DNA of 64,000 nt from Agathobacter sp. (GTDB taxonomy: Bacteria > Bacillota > Clostridia > Lachnospirales > Lachnospiraceae), in NCBI GenBank assembly GCA_022772675.1, contig JALEZW010000011.1:42651-106650 (forward strand). The letters are read 5' to 3'. The translations under genes and the position numbers were made by a program. A model generated the notes under the pieces. The model did no database searches and had not been told where the DNA came from. It worked only from the letters and a program-made list of their open reading frames with translations. This document shows, piece by piece, positions 52,465 to 62,367 of the stretch (positions within the stretch are counted from its first letter, which is position 1; the number at the start of each line of letters is the position of its first letter).

Positions 52465-53577
52465 CTATAATTCCATAATAATCTCCCGCGCCAGGCTCTC
52501 TTCAATGGGCTTGGCATAGACATTCGGTGCAAACTCCACTACATCACCAATGCCCTTTTCCAGGACAAAACGAAGCTTTCCATCTCTCACCTTTTTATCG
52601 GTATAGAGCTTTTTCACCAGAGCTTCCCGGTCAATATAATCCGGAATTTTAGTCGGAAGTCCCACCCGTGCATAGAGATTTACCACTCTCTCAGCCTCCT
52701 CATCAGACATATATCCGAGCCTTGCGGAAAGAGCGGTCATTGCTGCCATACCAATGGATAACGCCTCTCCATGCAAAAGCCGGTAATCGCTGACGGTCTC
52801 AATAGCACGTCCTACGGTATGACCAAGATTCAAGATTTCCCTGAGTCCGCTCTCCTTCTCATCTTTCATCACAACCGCATATTTAATCTTGCAGTTATTC
52901 TCCGCAATATATTCACAGGCAAACTTTTCATAGTTCATGATATGGTCCAGATTTTCTTCAATAAATCCAAACATATCTCTGCTGGCCAGGCATGCATGCT
53001 TAATGGTCTCCGCCATGCCGCTTGCCATCTGACGCTTTGGAAGAGTTTTCCATGCCGCAATATCAATATATACCTTTCTGGGCTGATTAAAAAGACCAAT
53101 GAGATTTGTGGCCAAAGGAGTATCAACAGCAGTCTTGCCTCCTACCGATGCATCTGCTGCCGCCAGCAGTGTTGTGGCATAATTGATAAACGGAACTCCC
53201 CGGCCAAAGGTTCCTGCAAGAAAACCCGACAAGTCTGTTACCACTCCGCCTCCCACAGCGATAACCGCACAGTCTCTCCGGTATCCCTTTTCCAGCATGG
53301 CATCTTCAATCCGGGCCTTGGTCTGCCTTGTCTTACTCTTTTCCCCTGCCGGAAAAACAAATAAATCCACTTTAAACCCCGCATTCATTAACTTCTCGCT
53401 AATGGGTTTTGCATACAGATCCAAAACATTCGTGTCCGTAATGACAGCAAACTTTTTAATATTTCCAAGAAGACCTGTTTCTAAATCGCTGACCAGCTGT
53501 TCCTTCAAGTCATATCCAATTTCTATTTCGTAGCTGTCATCTTCTACTTTTTTCAGTTCTACATTAAATACGCTCAC
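52465..53577 (-). CDS. aroB: 3-dehydroquinate synthase
   Basis: 370 residues from GTG at 53577 (AGAGG, 7-nt spacing), 10 bp after the rnhA stop; an upstream ATG overlaps that gene. It forms the first carbocycle of the shikimate route. Motifs: GGGVVTDLSGFLAGTFGRGV (NAD site), YATTLLAAADASVGGKTAVD, NLGHTVGRAIE and HGEALSIGMA with zinc-ligand His/Glu residues. Converges with tmcAL with 11 bp between stops and no terminator. Other aro genes are not nearby. Confidence 0.96.
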   Translation of the reverse strand: MSVFNVELKKVEDDSYEIEIGYDLKEQLVSDLETGLLGNIKKFAVITDTNVLDLYAKPISEKLMNAGFKVDLFVFPAGEKSKTRQTKARIEDAMLEKGYRRDCAVIAVGGGVVTDLSGFLAGTFGRGVPFINYATTLLAAADASVGGKTAVDTPLATNLIGLFNQPRKVYIDIAAWKTLPKRQMASGMAETIKHACLASRDMFGFIEENLDHIMNYEKFACEYIAENNCKIKYAVVMKDEKESGLREILNLGHTVGRAIETVSDYRLLHGEALSIGMAAMTALSARLGYMSDEEAERVVNLYARVGLPTKIPDYIDREALVKKLYTDKKVRDGKLRFVLEKGIGDVVEFAPNVYAKPIEESLAREIIMEL

Positions 53578-53587
53578 TTTGTTACCT

Positions 53588-54196
53588 CTATTCTTCATCT
53601 ACGCCTGCCGCAAGTCTGGCAAGACGATCTGCCTCTTCGTTTCCTTCCACTCCGGAATGTCCCTTCACCTTTACAAAAGAAAGATGGATTCTGTCCCTGA
53701 CAGACTGCATAAAATCATAATAGGCAATGGTTCCCTGCCTGTTTCGCTTCCATACACCGGTGGCCCACATCTCAATTCCCATATAATCATAGTAAATGGT
53801 CAGGTCTTCTATTCCCAGTTCAAGGGCCAGCTTCACAGCAGCCATGCTTCCTAAGACTTCCCCGGCCACGTTTCTCATGGATGCCATCTGGGGATCATCC
53901 CCGCTCCCCTTTAACACATGCCGGACGCCTTTTGTTACCAAAAAACCTCCGTATCCGTACACGGAGGTTTTACTGTTAAAAGAGCCATCTACAAAAGCAT
54001 AATTTTCCGGTTCTGTTTCTTTACATTTATCCTTATCCAGACATTCCTTTCCAAGAAAGGTCTCCGCCTCATTCCTGTCCGGAAAGCTCTTATAGACAGC
54101 CCCCGGGAAACCCGATACCATCTTCCGGCATTCATCCCAGCTCGTATAAATTCCAGGAGTCTTCCCAATTTTCACTGCATAAAACTTTTGCGCCAT
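53588..54196 (-). CDS. rnhA: Ribonuclease H1 with N-terminal viroplasmin-type RNA/DNA hybrid-binding domain
   Basis: 202 residues. Residues 4-48 (FYAVKIGKTPGIYTSWDEC) form the hybrid-binding domain also found in eukaryotic RNase H1. The catalytic DEDD residues lie in FVDGSFN, NVAGEVLGSM, IYYDYMG and NEEADRLARLA. It degrades RNA in RNA-DNA hybrids, complementing RNase HII encoded at 27871-28650. It lies between DUF2225 and aroB in one directional block. Confidence 0.93.
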   Translation of the reverse strand: MAQKFYAVKIGKTPGIYTSWDECRKMVSGFPGAVYKSFPDRNEAETFLGKECLDKDKCKETEPENYAFVDGSFNSKTSVYGYGGFLVTKGVRHVLKGSGDDPQMASMRNVAGEVLGSMAAVKLALELGIEDLTIYYDYMGIEMWATGVWKRNRQGTIAYYDFMQSVRDRIHLSFVKVKGHSGVEGNEEADRLARLAAGVDEE

Positions 54197-54199
54197 ATG

Positions 54200-55072
54200 C
54201 TATGCCTTTTCCTCGTGAATTTTTGCTATAATTTGATCCTTCAGGGTCATTGCGCGATCCTTTGCACCGCGGGATGCTACATGGGATGTTAAGATCATGG
54301 AGACAAATCGGGATGCGTTATCATATTTTCCCAAACGGAAACTGATATTTGCCATCAAAAGATTTACTGTACTTTCTTCCATGCCGCACATTGGAAAATT
54401 TTCCGAGGCAATGGCCTTTAAAAAGCCCTCATATGCCTGCTGGTAATATTCCATCTCCTGTTTTCTGCACTCTGCAAGCTGTTTTTCATCCTTTGTCTTA
54501 GCCTGTTCCAGTTCTTCTGCCTTGCCGCGAAACAGCCAGGAAAGTTTTAAACATTCATATGCCTTTTCGCTGTTCTTTCCCTTTTTGACAATCGTATTAT
54601 AAAGAGCCAGCTCGTAACGTTCAATGGCAGTATCGTAGGAATATGCCTGAAGCGGTTCATCCTTTGCCGCCTCCGGTTTAAACTTACTGCATACTCCCTC
54701 CTGGATCATCTTAATCTGTCCTGTAGAAAGATGTGTAAAATAGCGGTTCATAGCCGTATAGCCGCATCTTGGACAGGAGGAAACATCATATTTATTCGTA
54801 TCGATATACTGAAACCGGGGCCTCAAATCCTCATCCGGCTCAAGTCTTTTCACACGTCCGGTTTTTACCACTCTGGTACGAAATACGTGGTCACATACCG
54901 GGCAGCGGACATTTTTATCCAAAAGAAATTCCTCTTCCGTATGAACAGGTTCTTTCTTCTCCTGCACTTCTTCTTTTTTTACATCCTCTGTATCCTTTTT
55001 TTCATCTTCAAACAGATCCTTGGTATCCACCTGTCCCAGACCGAATTTTTCCAACCCAGATAATAAACTCAT
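54200..55072 (-). CDS. DUF2225 family protein
   Basis: 290 residues. Two cysteine pairs, RCPVCDHVF and SCPRCGYTA, form a zinc-binding unit around residues 56-110, the start of the DUF2225 family, followed by TPR-like helices (YDTAIERYELALYN, AYECLKLSWLF). The first 50 residues are charged and likely flexible. Common in Clostridia and Bacilli; function unknown. It lies between glnS and rnhA on the same strand. Confidence 0.9.
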   Translation of the reverse strand: MSLLSGLEKFGLGQVDTKDLFEDEKKDTEDVKKEEVQEKKEPVHTEEEFLLDKNVRCPVCDHVFRTRVVKTGRVKRLEPDEDLRPRFQYIDTNKYDVSSCPRCGYTAMNRYFTHLSTGQIKMIQEGVCSKFKPEAAKDEPLQAYSYDTAIERYELALYNTIVKKGKNSEKAYECLKLSWLFRGKAEELEQAKTKDEKQLAECRKQEMEYYQQAYEGFLKAIASENFPMCGMEESTVNLLMANISFRLGKYDNASRFVSMILTSHVASRGAKDRAMTLKDQIIAKIHEEKA

Positions 55073-55098
55073 ATTCTACTCCTATTCTATCAATAACA

Positions 55099-56784
55099 CT
55101 ATGCCGGATTGACCGGAAGCTTAAATGAGCTCTTTAATGAAACAATTCTGTTAAATACCGGCTCTCCCGGCTTGGAGTCCTTATAATCCGCACAGAAAAA
55201 TCCCTGACGGACAAACTGGAAACTCTCATATGGCTTTGCCTCTGCAAGTGCCGGCTCCACCACACTGTCGGTCAGGACCGTAAGGGAATTCGGGTTCAGA
55301 TTCAAACTTCCGTCCTCATTGTAAACCCCAAGTTCCTCATCAATCAGATTCTCATACAGCCGGACGGTAACGCGCTTTGCATGCTCTGCGGATACCCAGT
55401 GAATGGTTCCCTTCACCTTTCTTCCATCCGGGCTGTTTCCGCCCCTGGATGCCGGGTCGTAGGTACAGTGAATCAGCGTCACCTTTCCGTTTTCATCCTT
55501 TTCACATCCCACGCATTTCACAAAGTAAGCATTCATCAGACGCACTTCATTGCCCGGGAACATACGGAAATACTTTTTCGGCGGCTCCTCCATGAAATCC
55601 TCACGTTCGATAAACAGTTCTCTGGTAAAGGGAACCTTTCTCCTTCCAAGCTCCGGGTTTTCCAGATTATTATCAACCTCAAGTTCCTCTGTCTGTCCTT
55701 TAGGATAATTGTCAATGACAACACGTACCGGATCCAGAACTGCCATCATACGCGGGCGTTTCATCTTGAGATCCTCTCTGATACAGTATTCAAGCATGGC
55801 ATAATCCACGGAACTGTTTGCCTTGGATACACCACATAAATCCACAAATTTCTGAATAGATTCCGGTGTATAGCCTCTGCGGCGCAGTGCTGCAATGGAT
55901 ACCAGACGCGGATCATCCCAGCCGTCTACAATATGCTCCTCCACCAGCCGCTTGATATAACGTTTTCCGGTCACCACATTTGTCAGATACAGTTTTGCAA
56001 ACTCAATCTGTTTTGGAGTTTCCTCCGGTCCCTTCTTATAGCCCAGCTCTGTCACAACCCAGTCATACAGCGGTCTGTGATCCTCAAACTCCAGTGTACA
56101 GATGGAATGGGTAATTCCTTCAATGGCATCCTCAATCGGATGGGCAAAATCATACATCGGATAGATGCACCACTTGTCTCCGGTTCTGTGGTGTGTCATA
56201 TGTGCCACGCGGTAAATCACCGGATCTCTCATATTAATATTGGAGGAAGCCATGTCAATCCTTGCCCTGAGCACTCTGCTGCCATCCTCACATTTTCCGT
56301 CCTTCATCTCCTGAAACAGTGTAAGGTTTTCCTCCACACTTCTTGTGGAATACGGATCCTCCTTTCCAGGCTCTGTCAGAGTTCCGCGGTACTCACGAAT
56401 TTCCTCAGCAGATAAGTCCGAAACATAAGCCTTTCCCTTTTTAATCAGTTTAATTGCAGCTTCGTACATCTGGTCAAAATAATCCGATGCATAGAAAATA
56501 TGATCTTCCCAGTCGGCACCGAGCCACTTTACATCTTCTTTAATAGACTCCACAAACTCATTCTTTTCCTTTGTGGGATTGGTATCGTCAAAACGTAGAT
56601 TAAACTGTCCCCCATATTTTTTTGCCAGACCTGAATTCAGTAAAATAGACTTGGCATGACCAATATGGAGATACCCGTTGGGCTCCGGTGGGAAACGGGT
56701 AACAACCTTCTCACAATGTCCTTCTTCCAGATCCTTTTCTATGATCTGTTCAATAAAGTTTTTGGAAACTGCTTCATTTTCCAT
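55099..56784 (-). CDS. glnS: Glutaminyl-tRNA synthetase
   Basis: 561 residues. Class I signature [15 protein letters not shown] (HIGH at 40-43) and [18 protein letters not shown] are diagnostic. The KMSKS-equivalent is altered to a TGKRYIK stretch, as I recall for other clostridial GlnRS. Having GlnRS means Gln-tRNA can be charged directly; many Firmicutes instead use GluRS plus GatCAB. It has its own consensus promoter (56820-56848). Confidence 0.95.
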   Translation of the reverse strand: MENEAVSKNFIEQIIEKDLEEGHCEKVVTRFPPEPNGYLHIGHAKSILLNSGLAKKYGGQFNLRFDDTNPTKEKNEFVESIKEDVKWLGADWEDHIFYASDYFDQMYEAAIKLIKKGKAYVSDLSAEEIREYRGTLTEPGKEDPYSTRSVEENLTLFQEMKDGKCEDGSRVLRARIDMASSNINMRDPVIYRVAHMTHHRTGDKWCIYPMYDFAHPIEDAIEGITHSICTLEFEDHRPLYDWVVTELGYKKGPEETPKQIEFAKLYLTNVVTGKRYIKRLVEEHIVDGWDDPRLVSIAALRRRGYTPESIQKFVDLCGVSKANSSVDYAMLEYCIREDLKMKRPRMMAVLDPVRVVIDNYPKGQTEELEVDNNLENPELGRRKVPFTRELFIEREDFMEEPPKKYFRMFPGNEVRLMNAYFVKCVGCEKDENGKVTLIHCTYDPASRGGNSPDGRKVKGTIHWVSAEHAKRVTVRLYENLIDEELGVYNEDGSLNLNPNSLTVLTDSVVEPALAEAKPYESFQFVRQGFFCADYKDSKPGEPVFNRIVSLKSSFKLPVNPA

Positions 56785-56819
56785 AATTAAATTCCTCCAG
56801 CTCTCCTCGAAATACAGTA

Positions 56820-56848
56820 ATTATAAAAATATTATTAAAATTTGTCAA
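56820..56848 (-). promoter_or_regulatory. glnS: Consensus promoter of glnS
   Basis: Perfect TTGACA (56848-56843), 17-nt spacer, perfect TATAAT (56825-56820) on the minus strand, 36 bp before the glnS start. No T-box leader is present in the short distance to the start. Confidence 0.93.
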
Positions 56849-56857
56849 TCATTAAGG

Positions 56858-57733
56858 TTACTGCACATGCTGATGCGTGAACAGATGCTCCTGACAGTAC
56901 TCCATGTTTCCCTTGCATTTGCTGCAGTAGCGGAACTGAAGCTCCGGATTTGTGATTTCTGTCCTGCCACAGATTGCACATTTATGTTTTGCAATGCCGG
57001 AACCGGGTCTCGGCTCAGAAAACTGTGCCCGGAACTCTTTCTGACGCCTCTTTTGTTTTCCCGAAAGCCTGGTCTTTGAGGCATAGAAAAACCAGAACAT
57101 ATTAATCACCGGAACAACAATCTGAACGCAGTTTAATACCCCGCAGAGAATTCCTGTTTCCTTTCCAAACTGCGAAATGCTCACGGAAAAAATACGGATT
57201 ACCTGATAGCCCAGATAAGCCAGTTCAAAAATGAGCATCCATTTCATTTTAATAGGCAGGACAAAATACAGCCGTACCTCTCCCTCCGGCATGCACATAG
57301 CCAGGGCTAAAAGCATGGACATCAGGATATAATACGTGGATAAAGACGGGGAATATCCTGTTCCCACGGTAATTCTTGTAATGAAATATACAAGAAAACC
57401 GGCTGCATCACACAAAATCACACTGCCCCATAAAAACACATTCATACGGAATGTCCCCAGCATATATTCCAGAGAACTGCCCCATGAAAACACACAGTAC
57501 AAAAACAAAATGCCAAAAATATCAAGAGACGCAGTCGGTGTAAAAATCCATGTCAGCAGTCTCCAGATCTGTCCGTGCAGGATTCCTCTCACAGAAAAGC
57601 TCATATAGTTCATCAGTCCCGGTGCCACCAGTGTCACAAAAAGACCGATTATCTGTGCAAAAACGAAATAACGGCTCAGATTTGCCACCGCATGCCGTCC
57701 CCACTTACGCTCCATTTTATCCATCCAGCTCAT
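56858..57733 (-). CDS. Rhomboid-like membrane protein with C-terminal zinc finger, probably non-proteolytic
   Basis: 291 residues, six hydrophobic segments. HGQIWRLLTWIFTPTA and EVRLYFVLPIKMKWMLI are typical of rhomboid loops. The usual GxSG site appears as GYSP, and the final-helix region (FGKETGILCGVLN) lacks the catalytic His, so it is probably a pseudoprotease like derlins. The C-terminal 40 residues form a zinc finger (CAIC, CSKC, then CQEHLFTHQH). It has a consensus promoter and two leader hairpins. A chaperone or quality-control role would fit inactive rhomboids, as inference. Confidence 0.8.
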   Translation of the reverse strand: MSWMDKMERKWGRHAVANLSRYFVFAQIIGLFVTLVAPGLMNYMSFSVRGILHGQIWRLLTWIFTPTASLDIFGILFLYCVFSWGSSLEYMLGTFRMNVFLWGSVILCDAAGFLVYFITRITVGTGYSPSLSTYYILMSMLLALAMCMPEGEVRLYFVLPIKMKWMLIFELAYLGYQVIRIFSVSISQFGKETGILCGVLNCVQIVVPVINMFWFFYASKTRLSGKQKRRQKEFRAQFSEPRPGSGIAKHKCAICGRTEITNPELQFRYCSKCKGNMEYCQEHLFTHQHVQ

Positions 57734-57764
57734 AAAAATAAGTCTCCTGTTCTCATAGAATGAT

Positions 57765-57814
57765 ATGAGGGTTGTCCCTCATCTGATACAGAACATGCTC
57801 TGCTCCCGTATCAG
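57765..57814 (-). other. Two adjacent leader hairpins of the rhomboid-like gene
   Basis: Hairpin 1: CTGATAC/GTATCAG (57814-57808 and 57789-57783) with an 18-nt loop. Hairpin 2 directly follows: ATGAGGG acaa CCCTCAT (57782-57765). Both lie in the 5' leader between promoter and start. There is no T run, so they are not terminators; possible regulatory leader, class unknown. Confidence 0.55.
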
Positions 57815-57825
57815 GACACAATATG

Positions 57826-57855
57826 ATTATACGTTTTTCAAAACCCACTTGTCAA
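57826..57855 (-). promoter_or_regulatory. Promoter of the rhomboid-like gene
   Basis: Perfect TTGACA (57855-57850) and perfect TATAAT (57831-57826) with an 18-nt spacer on the minus strand, giving a leader of about 85 nt. Confidence 0.85.
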
Positions 57856-57907
57856 CGCAGGCTCTGCCACTTTCAGATATTTTATAAAATCTTTATCTTT
57901 TCTATCG

Positions 57908-57936
57908 TTGTGTTTTATCCTTTCTTGTCGTATAAT
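57908..57936 (+). promoter_or_regulatory. Promoter of the activase gene
   Basis: Plus strand TTGTGT (57908-57913), 17-nt spacer, perfect TATAAT (57931-57936). It diverges from the rhomboid-like gene's promoter across about 50 bp. Confidence 0.75.
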
Positions 57937-58000
57937 GTTTTAGGTTTTTATATGCATATGTACTTATTTTATATAGTAACAGCACATGGAGGTTAGATTT

Positions 58001-61000
58001 ATGAGTGACAAGCAGTTACATAAACTGGGAATTGATATTGGTTCTACTACCGTAAAAATTGCGATTTTAGACGGCGATGACAATATCCTCTTTTCCGATT
58101 ACGAGCGGCACTTTGCCAACATTCAGGAGACACTGGCATCCTTAATTTTCAAGGCCTGCAAAACCCTTGGTGACCTGTCCGTTTCCCCGGTCATTACCGG
58201 TTCCGGCGGGCTCACCCTGGCAAAGCATCTTGAGGTGCCTTTTACCCAAGAGGTCATTGCCGTATCAACTGCCCTCACTCACTATGCACCACAGACAGAT
58301 GTTGCAATTGAATTAGGTGGCGAGGATGCCAAGATCATTTATTTTGAAGGGGGAAACGTAGAACAGCGTATGAACGGTATATGCGCCGGTGGTACAGGCT
58401 CCTTTATCGATCAGATGGCTTCCCTGATTCAGACGGACGCTTCCGGTCTCAATGAATATGCCAAAAACTATAAGGCAATCTATCCCATTGCTGCCCGCTG
58501 CGGTGTATTTGCCAAGACCGATATCCAGCCTCTGATCAATGAGGGTGCCACCCGTGAGGACTTATCTGCCTCAATTTTTCAGGCTGTTGTCAACCAGACC
58601 ATCAGCGGACTGGCCTGTGGAAAACCGATTCGCGGACATGTGGCTTTTCTCGGTGGACCGCTGCATTTCCTCTCTGAGCTTAAGGCAGCCTTCATCCGCA
58701 CCTTAAACCTCGATGACGAGCATGCGATTACACCGGAAAATTCCCATCTCTTTGCAGCAATCGGCTCTGCTTTAAACTACAAAGAGGATGTTTCCACAAC
58801 CCTTTCCTCTTTGGAAACACGCCTGTCCACAGGCATCAAGCTGGAGTTTGAGGTGGCTCGGCTTGAACCGCTTTTCGCCAGCCAGAAAGAATATGATGAA
58901 TTTACCAGACGTCACGGAGACAATCATGTGAAGACCGGTGATTTAAAAAACTATGAGGGAAACTGCTATTTAGGAATTGATGCAGGCTCCACCACCACAA
59001 AAATTGCTCTGATCAGTGAAGACGGAAAGCTTCTTTACTCTTTTTATGACAATAACAACGGAAGTCCGCTGGCCACTGCCATCCGCTCTATCCAGGAAAT
59101 TTATACCCTGCTGCCGCCCAAGGCGCACATCGTCCACTCCTGCTCCACCGGATACGGGGAGGCTCTGTTAAAGGCAGCTCTGATGCTGGATGAAGGTGAA
59201 GTGGAAACCGTTGCCCACTACTATGCTGCCGCTTTCTTTGATCCGAAGGTAGATTGTATTCTCGATATCGGCGGGCAGGATATGAAATGTATCAAGATTA
59301 AGAACCAGACTGTAGACAGTGTACAGCTGAATGAAGCCTGCTCCTCCGGATGCGGTTCCTTTATTGAGACCTTTGCGAAATCCCTTAACTTCAGTGTACA
59401 GGATTTTGCAAAGGAAGCACTGTTTGCCGAGCATCCCATTGACCTGGGAACAAGATGTACGGTATTTATGAATTCCAAGGTTAAGCAGGCACAAAAGGAG
59501 GGGGCTTCCGTTGCAGATATCTCCGCCGGGCTTGCCTATTCCGTTATCAAAAACGCATTGTTTAAGGTAATCAAGCTTTCGGATGCAAAGGATCTGGGGG
59601 AAAATATTGTGGTACAGGGCGGTACTTTCTATAACGATGCCGTACTAAGGAGTTTTGAAAAAATTGCCGGAGTCCATGCCACCCGTCCGGACATTGCGGG
59701 AATCATGGGTGCTTTTGGTGCCGCACTGGTGGCAAGAGAACGCCATGAAGAGGGCTATCAGACCACCATGCTCTCCATTGAGGAAATCAACAAACTGACC
59801 TACACCACAAAGCTTGCCAGATGTCAGGGCTGTACGAACCACTGTCTGCTCACCATCAACAAATTTTCCGATAACAGACAGTACATTACCGGTAACCGCT
59901 GCGAACGTGGGCTTGGCAAAGAAAAGAATAAAGAGAATATTCCAAACCTGTTTGAATATAAAAATAAACGAATTTTTGACTATGAGCCCCTCTCTGAGAC
60001 AGAAGCCACAAGAGGCACCGTCGGAATTCCCCGTGTATTAAATATGTACGAGAATTATCCATTCTGGGCAGTCTTCTTTAAAAAACTGGGCTTTCGGGTA
60101 GTGTTATCCCCTCAGTCCACACGAAAAATCTATGAGCTGGGAATCGACTCTATCCCCAGTGAGTCGGAATGCTATCCGGCAAAGCTTGCCCACGGGCATA
60201 TTGCATGGCTGATTCACCAGAATGTAGACTTTATTTTCTATCCGGCTATTCCTTATGAGCGAAACGAATTTCCGGATGCCAACAACCACTATAACTGCCC
60301 GATTGTCACCTCCTACTCGGAAAATATCAAAAACAACGTGGAGGAGATTACAAACGGTCAGGTACGGTTTTTAAATCCATTCATGGCCTTTACTGACGAG
60401 GAAGTTCTCTCAAAGCAGCTGGTTGCCTGCTTTAAGGATGAATTTCATATCCCGGAAACCGAGGTAAGGGATGCGGTATCAGAAGCCTGGAAAGAACTTG
60501 CCATGGTACGCCTTGAGGTACAGAAAAAAGGAGAGGAAGTCCTTAAATACATGGAAGACCATCAACGCAGAGGCATTGTCTTAGCCGGTCGTCCATACCA
60601 TGTGGACCCGGAAATCAATCACGGTATCCCGGAACTTATCAATTCCTATGGCATCTGCGTACTGACAGAGGATTCTGTCTCCCACCTGGGCAATCTGGAG
60701 CGTCCGCTCATTGTCATGGATCAGTGGATGTACCACAGCAGACTCTACTCTGCTGCAAATTTTGTCAAGACAAGGGATGATCTGGATTTAATCCAGCTGA
60801 ACTCCTTTGGCTGTGGTCTGGATGCGGTTACTACCGATTGCGTCAGCGATATCCTGACGGGCTCCGGCAAAATCTATACCTGCTTAAAGATTGATGAGGT
60901 CAACAACCTGGGGGCTGCCCGAATCCGTATCCGGTCTCTTTTGTCTGCTCTTAGGGTTAAAGAGAAAAAGCAGGAAAAAAGAGAAATCCGGCCGGCAAAC

Positions 61001-62254
61001 TATGAGCGTGTTATTTTTACCGAGGAAATGCGTAAAAATTACACCATTATCTGCCCACAGATGTCACCCATCCATTTTGACCTTTTAGTACCGGCATTCC
61101 GCGCTGCCGGCTACAATCTGGTCATCCCGGATGTTCCTGCAAGAGAGTGTGTGGATGTGGGACTGAAATACGTCAACAATGATGCCTGCTATCCGTCCCT
61201 TATCGTCATCGGCCAGATTATGAGTGCCGTAATGTCCGGAAATTACGATATGTCAAAAACCTCTATTTTAATTTCCCAGACCGGAGGGGGATGCCGTGCC
61301 ACAAACTATATCGGTTTTATCCGCCGTGCACTGATCAAGGCCGGCTACCCGGATGTGCCGGTCATCTCCATCAACATGGTAGGGTTGGAGAAAAACCCCG
61401 GCTTTAAGCTCACTCCAAGCCTCATTCAGCATGGACTGTATGCGCTGGAGTTCGGTGATATTTTTATGCGCTGTCTTTACCGGGTTCGCCCCTATGAAGC
61501 AGTACCGGGTTCAGCCAACGCGCTGCACGAAAATTGGAAAAAGAAAGTAATTGAATTTGTTGGAAACACGAAAATCCTTTCCCACCGGAAATACCGTAAG
61601 ATGTGTCGGGAGATCATCCGGGATTTTGACAACCTGCCAATGATCCAGGAGAAGAAGCCCCGTGTCGGTGTAGTGGGAGAAATTCTTGTAAAGTTTCTTC
61701 CTGCTGCCAACAACCACATTGTGGATCTTCTGGAATCAGAAGGAGCAGAGGCTGTGGTTCCGGATCTTACCGATTTTCTGCTCTACTGCTGCTACAACCA
61801 GAACTTTAAGGCAGAGCATCTGGGTGCAACTGCAAAGTCCGCCCGAATGAATAATCTTCTGATCCGTTTCTTCGAGTGGCTCAGAAAGGATGCCAGGGAC
61901 GAGCTGGCAAAGAGTAAGCATTTCGAGCCTACCGCCTATATCTGGGATCTGGCAAAGCAGGCAGAACACATTGTCTCCTGTGGAAATCAGACTGGCGAAG
62001 GATGGTTCTTAACCGGCGAAATGCTGGAGCTGATTCAACAGGGAGTGACCAATATTGTCTGTGCCCAGCCTTTTGCCTGCCTGCCAAATCATATTGTGGG
62101 CAAGGGTGTTATTAAGGAAATTCGTAATGAATATCCGGGTGCCAATATTGTGGCGATCGACTACGATCCCGGTGCATCGGAAGTGAATCAGCTAAACCGT
62201 ATCAAACTGATGCTGTCTACGGCACAGAAGAATTTGAAGAATTCCAGTAACTGA
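58001..62254 (+). CDS. Giant acyl-CoA dehydratase activase-related protein (BadF/BcrA double domain plus DUF2229)
   Basis: 1417 residues from ATG at 58001 (GGAGG 8 nt upstream); an in-frame ATG 15 bp earlier overlaps that site. Two ASKHA ATPase units: the first starts [14 protein letters not shown] with [15 protein letters not shown] and [12 protein letters not shown], the second [14 protein letters not shown] with [12 protein letters not shown] and [12 protein letters not shown]; the Cys residues should hold a [4Fe-4S] cluster. A Cys-rich link ([10 protein letters not shown]) and a C-terminal DUF2229/2-hydroxyglutaryl-dehydratase-like half follow ([27 protein letters not shown]). Related activators drive ATP-dependent electron transfer to dehydratases or benzoyl-CoA reductase; this fused form is widespread in anaerobes and its partner is unknown. 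No dehydratase subunits are adjacent. Confidence 0.92.
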   Translation: MSDKQLHKLGIDIGSTTVKIAILDGDDNILFSDYERHFANIQETLASLIFKACKTLGDLSVSPVITGSGGLTLAKHLEVPFTQEVIAVSTALTHYAPQTDVAIELGGEDAKIIYFEGGNVEQRMNGICAGGTGSFIDQMASLIQTDASGLNEYAKNYKAIYPIAARCGVFAKTDIQPLINEGATREDLSASIFQAVVNQTISGLACGKPIRGHVAFLGGPLHFLSELKAAFIRTLNLDDEHAITPENSHLFAAIGSALNYKEDVSTTLSSLETRLSTGIKLEFEVARLEPLFASQKEYDEFTRRHGDNHVKTGDLKNYEGNCYLGIDAGSTTTKIALISEDGKLLYSFYDNNNGSPLATAIRSIQEIYTLLPPKAHIVHSCSTGYGEALLKAALMLDEGEVETVAHYYAAAFFDPKVDCILDIGGQDMKCIKIKNQTVDSVQLNEACSSGCGSFIETFAKSLNFSVQDFAKEALFAEHPIDLGTRCTVFMNSKVKQAQKEGASVADISAGLAYSVIKNALFKVIKLSDAKDLGENIVVQGGTFYNDAVLRSFEKIAGVHATRPDIAGIMGAFGAALVARERHEEGYQTTMLSIEEINKLTYTTKLARCQGCTNHCLLTINKFSDNRQYITGNRCERGLGKEKNKENIPNLFEYKNKRIFDYEPLSETEATRGTVGIPRVLNMYENYPFWAVFFKKLGFRVVLSPQSTRKIYELGIDSIPSESECYPAKLAHGHIAWLIHQNVDFIFYPAIPYERNEFPDANNHYNCPIVTSYSENIKNNVEEITNGQVRFLNPFMAFTDEEVLSKQLVACFKDEFHIPETEVRDAVSEAWKELAMVRLEVQKKGEEVLKYMEDHQRRGIVLAGRPYHVDPEINHGIPELINSYGICVLTEDSVSHLGNLERPLIVMDQWMYHSRLYSAANFVKTRDDLDLIQLNSFGCGLDAVTTDCVSDILTGSGKIYTCLKIDEVNNLGAARIRIRSLLSALRVKEKKQEKREIRPANYERVIFTEEMRKNYTIICPQMSPIHFDLLVPAFRAAGYNLVIPDVPARECVDVGLKYVNNDACYPSLIVIGQIMSAVMSGNYDMSKTSILISQTGGGCRATNYIGFIRRALIKAGYPDVPVISINMVGLEKNPGFKLTPSLIQHGLYALEFGDIFMRCLYRVRPYEAVPGSANALHENWKKKVIEFVGNTKILSHRKYRKMCREIIRDFDNLPMIQEKKPRVGVVGEILVKFLPAANNHIVDLLESEGAEAVVPDLTDFLLYCCYNQNFKAEHLGATAKSARMNNLLIRFFEWLRKDARDELAKSKHFEPTAYIWDLAKQAEHIVSCGNQTGEGWFLTGEMLELIQQGVTNIVCAQPFACLPNHIVGKGVIKEIRNEYPGANIVAIDYDPGASEVNQLNRIKLMLSTAQKNLKNSSN

Positions 62255-62320
62255 TTCAGCCCCTTAGAATTAAAAAATCATTAAAACGGAAATATGAAAT
62301 TTTACAGGTCAAACATAAAA

Positions 62321-62348
62321 CGAGGGAAAGCATAATTGCTTTCCCTCG
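62321..62348. terminator. Terminator between the converging activase and ppdK genes
   Basis: Perfect 11-bp stem CGAGGGAAAGC/GCTTTCCCTCG with a 6-nt loop. On the minus strand it is followed by TTTTATGTTT, 20 bp after the ppdK stop; on the plus strand by TATAATTTAT. It probably serves ppdK and may serve both. Confidence 0.88.
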
Positions 62349-62367
62349 TATAATTTATCACATTTAT

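Noticed and set aside
56785..56857. T-box leader for glnS
   Set aside because: The distance from promoter to start is about 30 nt, too short for a T-box RNA.
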